Origin: a virus | DNA length: 64,000 bases | Virus record (IMG/VR): IMGVR_UViG_3300036766_000194 | Location: 235,876-299,875 of that record | Direction: 5' to 3' (one strand) | Shown: positions 32,811 to 41,785 of the stretch, piece by piece | How positions within the stretch are numbered: the first letter of the stretch is position 1 | How the letters are laid out: the number at the start of each line of letters is the position of its first letter | Notes under the pieces: model-generated | Seen by the model: the letters and a program-made list of their open reading frames with translations, nothing else | Databases searched by the model: none | What the model was told of the DNA's origin: nothing | Position numbers and translations under genes: made by a program

Positions 32811-34522
32811 TACTCCTCGGTTCCTATAGTAATGGCGTTGACCTGACCCGTTGCCAAAGCGCCGTTGCCAAAGTTATCTGCTACAGCCAGAGCGCCTTGA
32901 GTAGCAGTGAATGCCGCACCACGCAAAACAAAGCTACTTGTTGGCTGCGAAGTCAGGGATGCTGCTGTAGCAAAGAAACTCAAAATCAAATCTCCCGCTG
33001 TTCCCGGCGTATAATTTCCAGAGGCTGGAGCGGTGCTATTCCCTGTCGCGCTGACGAGAGCAGCATCGATCCCACCTGTACCCATACCAGAATATTCCAG
33101 ATAAATAAATTCTATCTGGCTGGCGAGATTGACCGATGTTGTGAGGGTGACGGTATTTGTTGCCAGGCCTGTTACGTTTGTACAGTAAGCGATTCCTAGG
33201 GAGCTGCCGTAGGTGCCATCCGTAGCATTTGTAGTTAGGGCGGAGGTTGTGTAAGTGTTCGCTGCTGTATCTGTTACCACCACTGTTGGAGCACCGCCTA
33301 CCGTATTCGTCGTGCGGAAGATGACATAGACAGCATTACCTTTGACCGTCTGTAGTACTGCAGCACCTATAGACGCAACAGAGGATGTTATCGCCCACGT
33401 AAGCTGCTGCACCAGTTTGAAATTTCCTGTGGCGTTATTCGTCTTAAAACCAATTGTCGCTGCCTCCCATTGGTTTGCGGCAATCGTCCACGTGGGATTG
33501 ACTGCTGCGGTTGTTTGGGGAACTTGAATCCCCGCTATCAGTGAAGCGCCAGCGGATGTTAGAAGCTGCCCGTTCCCTAAGTCTACCCAATCTGATTCCC
33601 AAAGCTGACCAGATGTAGCTAATACTGAGGCAGGGAGGACTACTCGGTGGGTATATCCAAATCCAGGATAACTCAATGCAGCAGAATTAGCTGTCCCTAA
33701 CGCCTGGGAGAAAGCCAAATTGACTGGCAGAGGTCCTCCGGTAATTGTGGCGTCTTCTGATATTTCAAACTTGTACTTCATCAAACGAACTTTCTTCGTT
33801 GATGGCGGAGTCCAAACTACGTTAGCTCCTCCACTGAATTGATTACCGCGCCAGATACTCGGGGTGCGCTTACGGTCCCAGGTGACTCCGTTGAAAGCGG
33901 CTGGAGCTACTCCATAATATGCTTGAACACCGTTGCTGGCGACGGAACTTTGCGCACTTTGTGCATCTGCGGAAACTACGTTACCTAGAGGAGATACAGG
34001 AATTATATCACCTACTGCAAATCCAGCGGAGTAAACACCGCTTCCAGTGACAGTCAATTCCATTGGAGTATTGCTAGTATTAAAGGAAATTTGAAACACT
34101 GCTGTCTGAGCAGTTGATCCGTTGATGAAGACTATTCTCCAATATCTTTTCCTTAGACGGCAGGCTTGAGAAGTAGCAGTGTTGGGGGTAGAGGCATACA
34201 TCTGTGCCATGATGGCTTGAGTTCGAGTATTTGTTGTGTCATCTGTGCCGTATATCAGGAAACCACCCGATGTGGCCCCCTGATCCGCAAACACAGTAGC
34301 GTAAACATGAGTATCTCCCGTGATATTGGTGTCATACCACGGACCCGTATAAGTAGCATTTGCTCCTAAGAGAGTTGGGTTGAGAACAACAGTATTTCTA
34401 CGGAAAAGAGGCTTAACAACAGGAGCAATTTCACTACCCGTGGCGGGAATACCCGTAGCGGGAGGCGCGGAGACGGCGGTGCCGCCCCATTGTTGGATGT
34501 TGTCAGACGATGCTATAGGCAT
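32810..34522 (-). CDS. Tail structural protein with shared beta module (570 aa)
   Basis: A 570-residue, low-charge beta protein. The N-terminal half contains HVYATVFADQGATSGGFLIYG and RLRKRYWRIVFINGST, as in phage proteins encoded next to fibre genes. Residues about 380-540 form a module (TDTAANTYTTSAL, IEFIYLEYSGMG, GTAGDLILSFFA) also recognisable in the proteins at 12795 and 28785. It lies 11 bases below a 226-residue structural gene that often pairs with such proteins. Probably a surface-exposed tail or fibre part. Binding target unknown. Confidence 0.55.
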   Translation of the reverse strand: MPIASSDNIQQWGGTAVSAPPATGIPATGSEIAPVVKPLFRRNTVVLNPTLLGANATYTGPWYDTNITGDTHVYATVFADQGATSGGFLIYGTDDTTNTRTQAIMAQMYASTPNTATSQACRLRKRYWRIVFINGSTAQTAVFQISFNTSNTPMELTVTGSGVYSAGFAVGDIIPVSPLGNVVSADAQSAQSSVASNGVQAYYGVAPAAFNGVTWDRKRTPSIWRGNQFSGGANVVWTPPSTKKVRLMKYKFEISEDATITGGPLPVNLAFSQALGTANSAALSYPGFGYTHRVVLPASVLATSGQLWESDWVDLGNGQLLTSAGASLIAGIQVPQTTAAVNPTWTIAANQWEAATIGFKTNNATGNFKLVQQLTWAITSSVASIGAAVLQTVKGNAVYVIFRTTNTVGGAPTVVVTDTAANTYTTSALTTNATDGTYGSSLGIAYCTNVTGLATNTVTLTTSVNLASQIEFIYLEYSGMGTGGIDAALVSATGNSTAPASGNYTPGTAGDLILSFFATAASLTSQPTSSFVLRGAAFTATQGALAVADNFGNGALATGQVNAITIGTEE

Positions 34523-34533
34523 TTACTATTCCT

Positions 34534-35214
34534 TTATAGCGGAACTTCTTCCCAGAGCAATGAAGTGGACGCAGACAAGGCGACTGGGTTGTTAGTTGTT
34601 GCCAATAGGGCTAGAACTCCACCGGGGGGTATGATTATAGCACCATTTATGTCATCTATAGCAACTGCCGGAGCAGGAGGAGCGCCTACAGCAGTGCCAA
34701 CAAAGGAGGTGTTATATGGTGTCCCACCAAACAAAGCGGAGCCTTCCATAACAACTAGGTTATTCGTAAGACCAGTCAAGGCGATGTTTGATAAGCCCTT
34801 ACATTGAGAACCCGTCTGTATTAAAGTCTTGCGATTGAAAGGCAAAGTGCCAGTTGAGATAACCCCGTTTCCTGTAGACACACACCAAGAGAAACTTGTT
34901 CCAGTAGCAGTCAGTGAGGACATGATAATAGCAAGTCTCGCCTGTAAGATTACCGCGTTAATGGTTGAGGATGACGGGTTCCATATACCTAGAATCGGTG
35001 TTGCTGTTGCGCCTAGAGTTGCGGTAGAGTACGTGGCGGCAGCGGTTGTGAACGGAGTTCCAACACCACTAGAGTACATGTTACCATTGTAAGTTTGCTC
35101 ATAAAACTTACCATGTAGCTCACTTATGATTACGTCGCCAAGGTTTCCACCTCGCATAGGTATGTTGGAACCCTTACTTACTTGTTGTTGACCAACCTGT
35201 GTTTGTACTAACAT
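34534..35214 (-). CDS. Structural protein (226 aa) of the SELHGxxYEQ type
   Basis: The protein opens with a helical lead (MLVQTQVGQQQVSKGS) and the motif GDVIISELHGKFYEQTYNGN. I associate this motif with a family of phage virion proteins of about 200-240 residues found upstream of large low-charge beta proteins. The rest is a beta sandwich-like sequence ending LWEEVPL. Its neighbours on both sides are tail structural genes on the same strand. It lacks catalytic motifs. It may be a fibre base or decoration protein. The family is recognised only by pattern, and no function is known to me. Confidence 0.55.
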   Translation of the reverse strand: MLVQTQVGQQQVSKGSNIPMRGGNLGDVIISELHGKFYEQTYNGNMYSSGVGTPFTTAAATYSTATLGATATPILGIWNPSSSTINAVILQARLAIIMSSLTATGTSFSWCVSTGNGVISTGTLPFNRKTLIQTGSQCKGLSNIALTGLTNNLVVMEGSALFGGTPYNTSFVGTAVGAPPAPAVAIDDINGAIIIPPGGVLALLATTNNPVALSASTSLLWEEVPL

Positions 35215-35255
35215 ATTTTGTTTCTCCTAGTATTGGAACTAAAAGTCAAGAAAAC

Positions 35256-35969
35256 TTAATTTTGGAGACCAATTTCAGGTGTTGCCTCAGCAGTGTTTTG
35301 AGGATCAAAGTCCGATGCTCTTGCTTGTCCCGTTTCTTCCGCAAAGATAGCAAACATTCTTCTCATTGCTCTTACTTCTGCTAGAATCTGCATCAGTATA
35401 TCCTGTTGTGTTACATCAGACTCAGAGACTTTTAAACTAGTAAGCAAATTTCCAGAAGCGTCCACATGTAAATTTTGAAGAAGATTCGTAGGATCTTGAG
35501 CACCAATAAGAACCGGATTAATTGGAACAGCAGGAGAACCTACAGCGGTTACGTTTGTACCTGGCACATAAACGCCCTGAACAAACGGATCCGCCCAAAC
35601 AGCTTCGGTATTTCCCGGTTGAGAAATTAGAAGTTGCCCCTCATGAACGGGAAGATTTCCTGAAACGTTTATGGTCCCTATTTGATTCGCGTTTATAACA
35701 CCTGTTCCAGAATAAGAAAATATGGAACTATTTCCCACGGTTAAAACTTGATTTGTATTCGTTCCTGTGGTTACAGCACTAAAACTCGCAGATCCACCAC
35801 CCCCAGGAATGACTGAAGGATCAAGCTGTCCAGTAGGTCCTAGATAGGGGTATGAACCCGCAGAAGTAACCCCACTAGAAGTTAAGACTCCTGCTACGTC
35901 CTGTTCAAAATAGAGAAGAGAACTGGTATCTAGAACAAATTGGCGAACTTTAATAGAGGGTTTTGCCAT
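35256..35969 (-). CDS. Tail fibre-like structural protein (237 aa)
   Basis: A short N-terminal anchor (IKVRQFVLDTSSLLYFEQDV) leads into a Gly/Ser-rich beta shaft (GPTGQLDPSVIPGGGGSASF) and a helical C-terminus (TQQDILMQILAEVRAMRRMF). The last helix is heptad-like and could trimerise. GPTGQLDPSVIPG resembles fibre shafts with a collagen-like or turn segment. It is preceded by only one base from the upstream gene. Likely a minor fibre or connector protein. No receptor-binding domain is evident at this length. Confidence 0.5.
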   Translation of the reverse strand: MAKPSIKVRQFVLDTSSLLYFEQDVAGVLTSSGVTSAGSYPYLGPTGQLDPSVIPGGGGSASFSAVTTGTNTNQVLTVGNSSIFSYSGTGVINANQIGTINVSGNLPVHEGQLLISQPGNTEAVWADPFVQGVYVPGTNVTAVGSPAVPINPVLIGAQDPTNLLQNLHVDASGNLLTSLKVSESDVTQQDILMQILAEVRAMRRMFAIFAEETGQARASDFDPQNTAEATPEIGLQN

Positions 35970-35970
35970 G

Positions 35971-36234
35971 TTATACGAATATCGCGTCTATGTCTGCTAT
36001 GAACGCTATAGCATCGGACCCTTTAAGAATCAAATCAGGGTCTTTATCCAACCTACTAGTGTCAAACCATAGCCACACATAATTCTGTGACGAAGTTTGA
36101 GCATTACGAATGATCTTCATCTTTTTAACAGAAGCAAGGTTGAGTATCTCATCTTGAATGACAACATTCGTAGAGTCTAGGACTTGATGACGCCAAAATG
36201 CGGTGTTAACACTAGCCGCTGGTTGGAAGGGCAT
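35971..36234 (-). CDS. Hypothetical virion-cluster protein (87 aa)
   Basis: The 87-residue protein has an alternating beta pattern (KKMKIIRNAQTSSQNYVWLW) and ends with DAIAFIADIDAIFV. It lies between the 974-residue structural gene (40 bases away) and the fibre-like gene (1 base). Size and position suggest a small connector or chaperone for fibre assembly. No family is recognised. An RBS-like AGAGG lies upstream of the start. Confidence 0.5.
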   Translation of the reverse strand: MPFQPAASVNTAFWRHQVLDSTNVVIQDEILNLASVKKMKIIRNAQTSSQNYVWLWFDTSRLDKDPDLILKGSDAIAFIADIDAIFV

Positions 36235-36274
36235 ACGCAGACTCCTCTCTATTTGAAAACGAGAAGTCTACAAA

Positions 36275-39199
36275 CTAAAATTGAGGCAACGAGCGAAGCG
36301 GCAGCTGAGGCTGAAATAGGATAACCGTGGAAGATACAGCCTTTCCTACCACAACAATCCAATTAACCTGACCCACGAGATTGGAATAATTCTGAGTTAG
36401 CACTCCATTAGGTCCCGCGTAGACAATTCCACCTATTGTAAAATTCGCTCCTGAGATCACATACTCAGATCCATAATTTGTAACAACTTCGGCCATAAGT
36501 CCGGATATCACTGCTGTAGTAACCAATCCATCTACAAAAGGAATACTAGTTGCCGTAGCGGAGACAGGGTCAATAGGAACAACTTGTCCCGCAGAATTAA
36601 TCCTAACAGCCTGTCCTGAAACTAAGTTAGTTCCTGCTATAATTTTAGTGGTAGAACTACTTCCTGAAGGAGTAGCATCGGTGAAGGCTGGAGAGCTATA
36701 CGCCTCAGGAACTATGGAGGCCGATAATTCTGTTCCTACTATTAAATTCTGAACATCAGTCGTCTGGTTAGAAACGACCACTTGTAAGGTATCTCCTATC
36801 TTCAAAACTACAACAGCAGAAAAGTTTTGAGCAATGGGTCCTGTAGCTAAACTGGTGGTGGAACCCATAAATAGACTAGTTGTATTATTCAATAACAGAT
36901 TTACACTGCGAATCCCTGCTATCCCCGTACCCCATTGAATGGTGCCTGAGACCACATATGTTCCAGCCGTTTGAATTGTAAACAAAGTAGGAGAAGTTAC
37001 ATTGTGAGTTATGTCATAATCTATTTTTTGAAAATTTGCTAAGTAAGAACCACCACTAGGAATAGGAACAGGAGAGTCCACCAACACATGAAATCCCGCT
37101 GCTTCTAACCCGGTAGCTGCAGCTTGGGCCTGTTGTATTGTGTCCGCTATCGTGGCTTGTAAATCACTCTTTGTGCTGAGTAAAATACTATAACTAAGAT
37201 TCGTCCTCAACATAGCCGTCTGGACGGGGATAGGTAGAGCTTGAATATCGGGACGATTAATGAAATCGGCGGGGTTGAAAACATCTCCGTTCCAACCGTT
37301 ACTAATGGTGGGAGTGGAGTTGTTTTGATAAGTTACAATGGGAGCTTTGGGTATATTTAGGAGAGGAGTTCCTATCTCCCAATTTCTATTACGGGAAGCT
37401 GAGTCCGACTTAACCTGATTAAAAATAGCAGCATCAGCTAAAGGGTCTATAGCAGAATCCAAAGCCAGCACATAAGAAACCACTCTACTTACAAGATAAG
37501 AATCCTGTAATAATAGCTGCTGGAAATTGTAGTTGAATGTGCGCCAAAATTGGGTGAATCTGTCTACGGCGGTAGCCTGAGCAAATGGATCATAAATAAA
37601 CCTAAAACGAGTCAAATTGGTTTGATAATTAGGCGCTCCGAAAATGTTAACTGCCGCGAGTTCTACAACCTTGTTAAATACATTTAAAATAGCTTTTGGA
37701 ACAACGGCTGTGGTGGGGTACTGAGATGTTGAAGCCCCTAAGATAACTTCTTGAGTATCTAGAGGATCAAACACAAGAGGAACATAATCCGCATCTGTTC
37801 CTGTGAAACCAGCAGTAAAGGTAGCATCTGCTCCCGAGTCATAAGCCCTACTTCTTGTATATCCTAGCAATCCGCTTTCTATGTAAGAGAGTTTCCAGAG
37901 CATATTTTCACGATTTGTGGAAGAGGCACTCAGAAGCATTGAGATAAGCGGAACTTGTGGAGCGTTTACTACCCCTGTTCCTCCCAGAACGTTGTTATAG
38001 GGGACCGAGGTTGCCGTTAATGCTGTAATAGAAGGTTGTACAAGCTGATCGTAGGCAGTTTGAAGGCTGTTTATCCATTGACCCCCTCTTCCTACACGAG
38101 TGAAGTTTAGATAAAGCAACCAAGTAGCCGTTAACGTAGGATCAAAATTAGAAATTACTATCTTATCCAGATTCACAAAACGAATCAAATATTGTCTAAG
38201 AGTCAAAGAACGACTAAGGTCAGGAGTAGTGTTGTAATCGGGATCTCCTGGTACGATAACTATAGGAAGAAGACTAGGATTAAGTGAGATTATATTATCC
38301 CGATAAGTAGCAGGAGGAAGTTGGTAAGCGGATATAATGGTAGCCGGGTCAGGCAGACTTCCAATCATAGAAGAATTAGGATTGAATGTGAGAGGATCAT
38401 AAACAGGCTGTAGTGTAGTGGCCTGCATTGTTGCTATGTAAGTGGGAAAAGTGTACTGACTAGCATCCCCAATAATTCCTCCCAACGGTGGATTAAATAT
38501 GGCTGTTCCGTAGCTGAATTGATTACCAGGTACTTGAGAAGGATAATTACGAAATATATTCAAATTTGGGATGCGAATTTGACATTGTCCAAACGCAAAA
38601 TTCTTATCAAATGACAAATGAGGTTTAAAAGATCCTGTAGGAAAGAAATTAAATCCATTCCAATTCCAGATACTGTCACTGAATAGATTAGGAATAGCTG
38701 GGAGATCAGGCAACCCCCAGTTGCACACTTCTCCAATTAAATTTGCTAGAGCATTTATATTAGATTGTATCATTTGTAGCATATTTTGCTCTATGCTTTG
38801 CAACATTCCAATGTTTTTTATTATGGCTGCTTGGAGTTCACTTATACTCTGAACATACTTATGAACTTTTTGTATAAAGTGAATAGAATTAGCAGCATAC
38901 TTAAATGCTCTAGGTTTATCAGGAAATTGCCCATCCACAGCTAGGGTATTTAAATCCATATAAGTTAAGATGCTGTTTAAAATTTCTTCTTTTTTGGCCT
39001 TTATGGCAAAAGTAGCATCCGTTATGGATGACTCTAAGCGGCGACCCTGTTCTAACGCTTTGTGCCACTTCTTTTCAATAGAAGGGGGTCCGGCAATAGT
39101 TAAGCGTTTAGCCTTACCTTTTTGTTGAATAGGCCAGAGTTTGTTTATCTCTACAATAGCCTTATCAATGATGTTTGGGTCGTTAGGTCCGTTTGGCAT
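36275..39199 (-). CDS. Large baseplate/tail structural protein (974 aa)
   Basis: The N-terminal 180 residues are strongly helical with coiled-coil character (IQKVHKYVQSISELQAAIIK, then NMLQMIQSNINALANLIGEV), followed by Asn/Pro-rich loops. The middle is mixed, and the C-terminal 250 residues are beta-rich and Thr/Ser/Val-rich, like a C1q/TNF-type or fibre-head sandwich (TAGTYVVSGTIQWGTGIAGI). The layout suggests a structural protein anchored by helices and displaying a beta head. The start codon overlaps the stop of the GIY-YIG gene by one base. No enzymatic motif is seen. Position beside spike and hub genes favours a baseplate location. Confidence 0.55.
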   Translation of the reverse strand: MPNGPNDPNIIDKAIVEINKLWPIQQKGKAKRLTIAGPPSIEKKWHKALEQGRRLESSITDATFAIKAKKEEILNSILTYMDLNTLAVDGQFPDKPRAFKYAANSIHFIQKVHKYVQSISELQAAIIKNIGMLQSIEQNMLQMIQSNINALANLIGEVCNWGLPDLPAIPNLFSDSIWNWNGFNFFPTGSFKPHLSFDKNFAFGQCQIRIPNLNIFRNYPSQVPGNQFSYGTAIFNPPLGGIIGDASQYTFPTYIATMQATTLQPVYDPLTFNPNSSMIGSLPDPATIISAYQLPPATYRDNIISLNPSLLPIVIVPGDPDYNTTPDLSRSLTLRQYLIRFVNLDKIVISNFDPTLTATWLLYLNFTRVGRGGQWINSLQTAYDQLVQPSITALTATSVPYNNVLGGTGVVNAPQVPLISMLLSASSTNRENMLWKLSYIESGLLGYTRSRAYDSGADATFTAGFTGTDADYVPLVFDPLDTQEVILGASTSQYPTTAVVPKAILNVFNKVVELAAVNIFGAPNYQTNLTRFRFIYDPFAQATAVDRFTQFWRTFNYNFQQLLLQDSYLVSRVVSYVLALDSAIDPLADAAIFNQVKSDSASRNRNWEIGTPLLNIPKAPIVTYQNNSTPTISNGWNGDVFNPADFINRPDIQALPIPVQTAMLRTNLSYSILLSTKSDLQATIADTIQQAQAAATGLEAAGFHVLVDSPVPIPSGGSYLANFQKIDYDITHNVTSPTLFTIQTAGTYVVSGTIQWGTGIAGIRSVNLLLNNTTSLFMGSTTSLATGPIAQNFSAVVVLKIGDTLQVVVSNQTTDVQNLIVGTELSASIVPEAYSSPAFTDATPSGSSSTTKIIAGTNLVSGQAVRINSAGQVVPIDPVSATATSIPFVDGLVTTAVISGLMAEVVTNYGSEYVISGANFTIGGIVYAGPNGVLTQNYSNLVGQVNWIVVVGKAVSSTVILFQPQLPLRSLPQF

Positions 39200-39489
39200 T
39201 AACCCTTTGTCCAGCCTTTATAGGGCTGCTCTCCATTTGCTGCTCCGCACATACGTGGATAATGAAATTTTCTTTCCCTACAAAATTGTTTAAGATTCAC
39301 AACAGTTATACGTTCATTCTGAGAACTCAATAGTGTATAAGTCTTTACAGCAGCTGAATGAGCCTGATCATCAGAAAGATGGGCTTTCCAACGAGTTAAA
39401 CAATCATAAGAACTACCTACATAGATCTTCTCATCTACCTGAGAAGTTATGATGTAAACTCCTTGTCTAATTTTCTTAAGTGTTCTCAT
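39199..39489 (-). CDS. Reduced GIY-YIG protein with DNA-binding tail (96 aa)
   Basis: From an ATG at 39489 the protein reads RQGVYIITS (the GIY strand), IYVGSSYDCLTRWKAHL (the YIG strand plus the helix with the conserved Arg, R33), then a C-terminal KQFCRERKFHYPRM ... YKGW segment typical of the small helix-turn-helix tail of phage homing endonucleases. The middle, where the catalytic Glu helix belongs, is almost absent: 96 residues against about 200 in full enzymes. It may be inactive or a DNA-binding remnant. It overlaps both neighbouring virion genes (14 bases and 1 base), a typical site for a free-standing homing gene. In-frame ATGs at 39510 and 39534 lie upstream. Confidence 0.7.
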   Translation of the reverse strand: MRTLKKIRQGVYIITSQVDEKIYVGSSYDCLTRWKAHLSDDQAHSAAVKTYTLLSSQNERITVVNLKQFCRERKFHYPRMCGAANGEQPYKGWTKG

Positions 39490-41785
39490 CGGAAAAATAT
39501 AATCCCTCATTATGACAAATGTCAGTTGACTCATCTGTTATTCTAGCTAACCCTTTACGAATAAACTTTTGTGCTGTAGTAATGTTATCAGTTTTGGAAT
39601 CATGGCGAAAAGCGGCGTCTTCTAAAATAAAATCTCCAGTTATATTCCAATGTACGTTCCCCTTCACTGTCCAGTCAACGTCTCCATTAATTTCTAAACG
39701 AAGTCCCTTCTTCTGGTTGTTATGCCCGATGACCATCTCAACTCCACCATCAAGGGTGGCTGTTATAGAACGACCTTGAGTAGAATCTTTTCCAATCCAG
39801 GCTACAATTCCCCCAGCTAAATCCAAAAGTAATGACTGATTATTAACCTCATCAGCACCTATTCTTAGAAGAACATCTCTAACAGTATGAAAATCTATAG
39901 ACAACCCCTGTTGATCCATATTAGCTACAGGCATACCAGACCAATTATAAGGGAACATGTTAAGTTTTGGTTTACCTGCCTGAGTCAGATCATGAAAAGC
40001 ATAAGTTGAATCACCCGATCCATAGGTTGGACGGCCTGCTGTTTTAGAATCTTTACGACTAGGATCAGATATGGAATAAGGATGTTGCCCCTTAGCATCT
40101 TTGTAACCATTTACTAAATGACGACGTTTTGAGTTAGGATGACGGGCACCAAAACGAATAACGGCTCCTCCATCTAAAGCAGCCCGAAGAGAGATATTCT
40201 CGGCTCCCTTCTTATTCTCAAGATCTATAGCATCACCAGGAGACAGATTAGATTTTGACCAATATTGAAGAGAACGTGAAACCACCTTGTCAGACTGTCC
40301 ACGTTCTTGATAAAGAGTTTCATGACGGTCATTGGGAAGAGAAGTGTCATCCGAACCCAAGCGCATCACTGTTTGACCTAAAGCGGTGAGGTCAATGGAT
40401 TCTTCTTCGTCACGATTCTTACCCACCACGAGCTTTAGAGACCCCGTTAAATTTCCTTCTAAAGATCGCCCCGCTCCATGAGGATGCTCATAAGGAGTGC
40501 CCAGATTGAAAGGATTCTTTTCATAAGGAAGAGTGCTACCTATCTCAAAAGTAGAAAAACCTTCTTTGGTGATGTCAAAACGAGTGGTATTGTGTTCGGA
40601 AGGAAATTTAAATGAAAATGTGGAAGCTGCTACTTGCGCTTCAACTTTAAAAGGGTCATTTTGTACCGGAATATAGGAAGACTCTACGTCAGCACCAAAA
40701 CGTCCTAATCTTGTGTAGGGGAAAACCACAGGTTTTAGAACCAAACCATAGGTAGTCTGGTCAAATTGGTTGTGTCCTACGAGAGTACCTTCTGTCTTTT
40801 CGATAATCCAACCGCGACGACGAGGTGTGGTTCCTTCACCCGTAATAGGCCCAACTGCTTTTGTATCTCGGCTGTAAGGATGATCGGAATCTTGAGAAAC
40901 TAAAAAAGTTTCGTCATCTACATAGATTTTCCCATCGGCACTGAGATTAACTTTCGTTCTTTCTGCTGGAGGTCGAGTGGTTCCTAAGATAGTATCTAAC
41001 AACTTGTCTTGTAAGATTTCTTGGGGAACCGCATAATCTAAAGCAAATTCTTGAATCTTTTCTGTCTTTTCAGAGAAAGCAATTATGTCAGAAGTACCCA
41101 CTCCTTCTAAATAGCGGTGAGAAAGTATGGTATCAAAAAGATGAACTATGTATTGCTTAGAACCATCGGGGAGTATAGAAGGGTGTATACCTACCGCTCC
41201 AGGGCGATTGACAGGTCCAGAAAATTCTAAGCCAGCATCGGTGTAACGGACTTGACGAGAAGTGGTTTCTGTATGAGTACGGGAGTTTACATCTAGTTTA
41301 TCCCGGCTAAAATCCGAAGCTAGGTGATCCCACCCTTCATCTGTCTTCTGAGAATATCCCCCGGTGAGAACCGTGGTATGTTGACCAGGGTATGTTTTAC
41401 GATAAGTCCCGCGAGTGCGTTCTCTCCAGCCGGGAATACCTTCAATAGTTCTATGTGCGATAGCATCAATTCCATTTACAGTATTATCTACAAGGTAAGA
41501 TACAATGGCTACTTCGGCAAATCCGTTATTGTAAGCGATCTTTAAAGCCAAACAAGCTGCTCCCTCTTCGGGCATGTTAACATCAGTAGCGGTTACGGAT
41601 GAATAACTAGCTGGCAGGATTCTTACTTCAGAAAATACCATCTGATTTCTGTCATCCTGTATCGTACATACTTTCCGTTCATAGTCTACAGACAGAATAT
41701 GGGCCAGAAACGGTTGATATTTATCGTCTAAACGAGAAAAATCATCCGGGGCAGGAAGATAACCATGTGAGTTATCGTTTATCAT
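39476..41785 (-). CDS. Baseplate central spike (OB-fold plus beta-helix, 769 aa)
   Basis: The N-terminal 120 residues form an OB-fold-like domain as in gpV/gp5 spikes (YERKVCTIQDDRNQMVFSEV, then NMPEEGAACLALKIAYNNGF and EVAIVSYL). After a mixed middle region the C-terminal 250 residues show short repeated strands (SLRAALDGGAVIRFGA, LDLAGGIVAWIGKD, TLDGGVEMVIGH, DVDWTVKGNVHWNITG) that suit a triple-stranded beta-helix. It should form the puncturing tip below the hub protein encoded upstream (one-base overlap). No lysozyme motif is seen in it, unlike T4 gp5. Confidence 0.72.
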   Translation of the reverse strand: MINDNSHGYLPAPDDFSRLDDKYQPFLAHILSVDYERKVCTIQDDRNQMVFSEVRILPASYSSVTATDVNMPEEGAACLALKIAYNNGFAEVAIVSYLVDNTVNGIDAIAHRTIEGIPGWRERTRGTYRKTYPGQHTTVLTGGYSQKTDEGWDHLASDFSRDKLDVNSRTHTETTSRQVRYTDAGLEFSGPVNRPGAVGIHPSILPDGSKQYIVHLFDTILSHRYLEGVGTSDIIAFSEKTEKIQEFALDYAVPQEILQDKLLDTILGTTRPPAERTKVNLSADGKIYVDDETFLVSQDSDHPYSRDTKAVGPITGEGTTPRRRGWIIEKTEGTLVGHNQFDQTTYGLVLKPVVFPYTRLGRFGADVESSYIPVQNDPFKVEAQVAASTFSFKFPSEHNTTRFDITKEGFSTFEIGSTLPYEKNPFNLGTPYEHPHGAGRSLEGNLTGSLKLVVGKNRDEEESIDLTALGQTVMRLGSDDTSLPNDRHETLYQERGQSDKVVSRSLQYWSKSNLSPGDAIDLENKKGAENISLRAALDGGAVIRFGARHPNSKRRHLVNGYKDAKGQHPYSISDPSRKDSKTAGRPTYGSGDSTYAFHDLTQAGKPKLNMFPYNWSGMPVANMDQQGLSIDFHTVRDVLLRIGADEVNNQSLLLDLAGGIVAWIGKDSTQGRSITATLDGGVEMVIGHNNQKKGLRLEINGDVDWTVKGNVHWNITGDFILEDAAFRHDSKTDNITTAQKFIRKGLARITDESTDICHNEGLYFSDENT

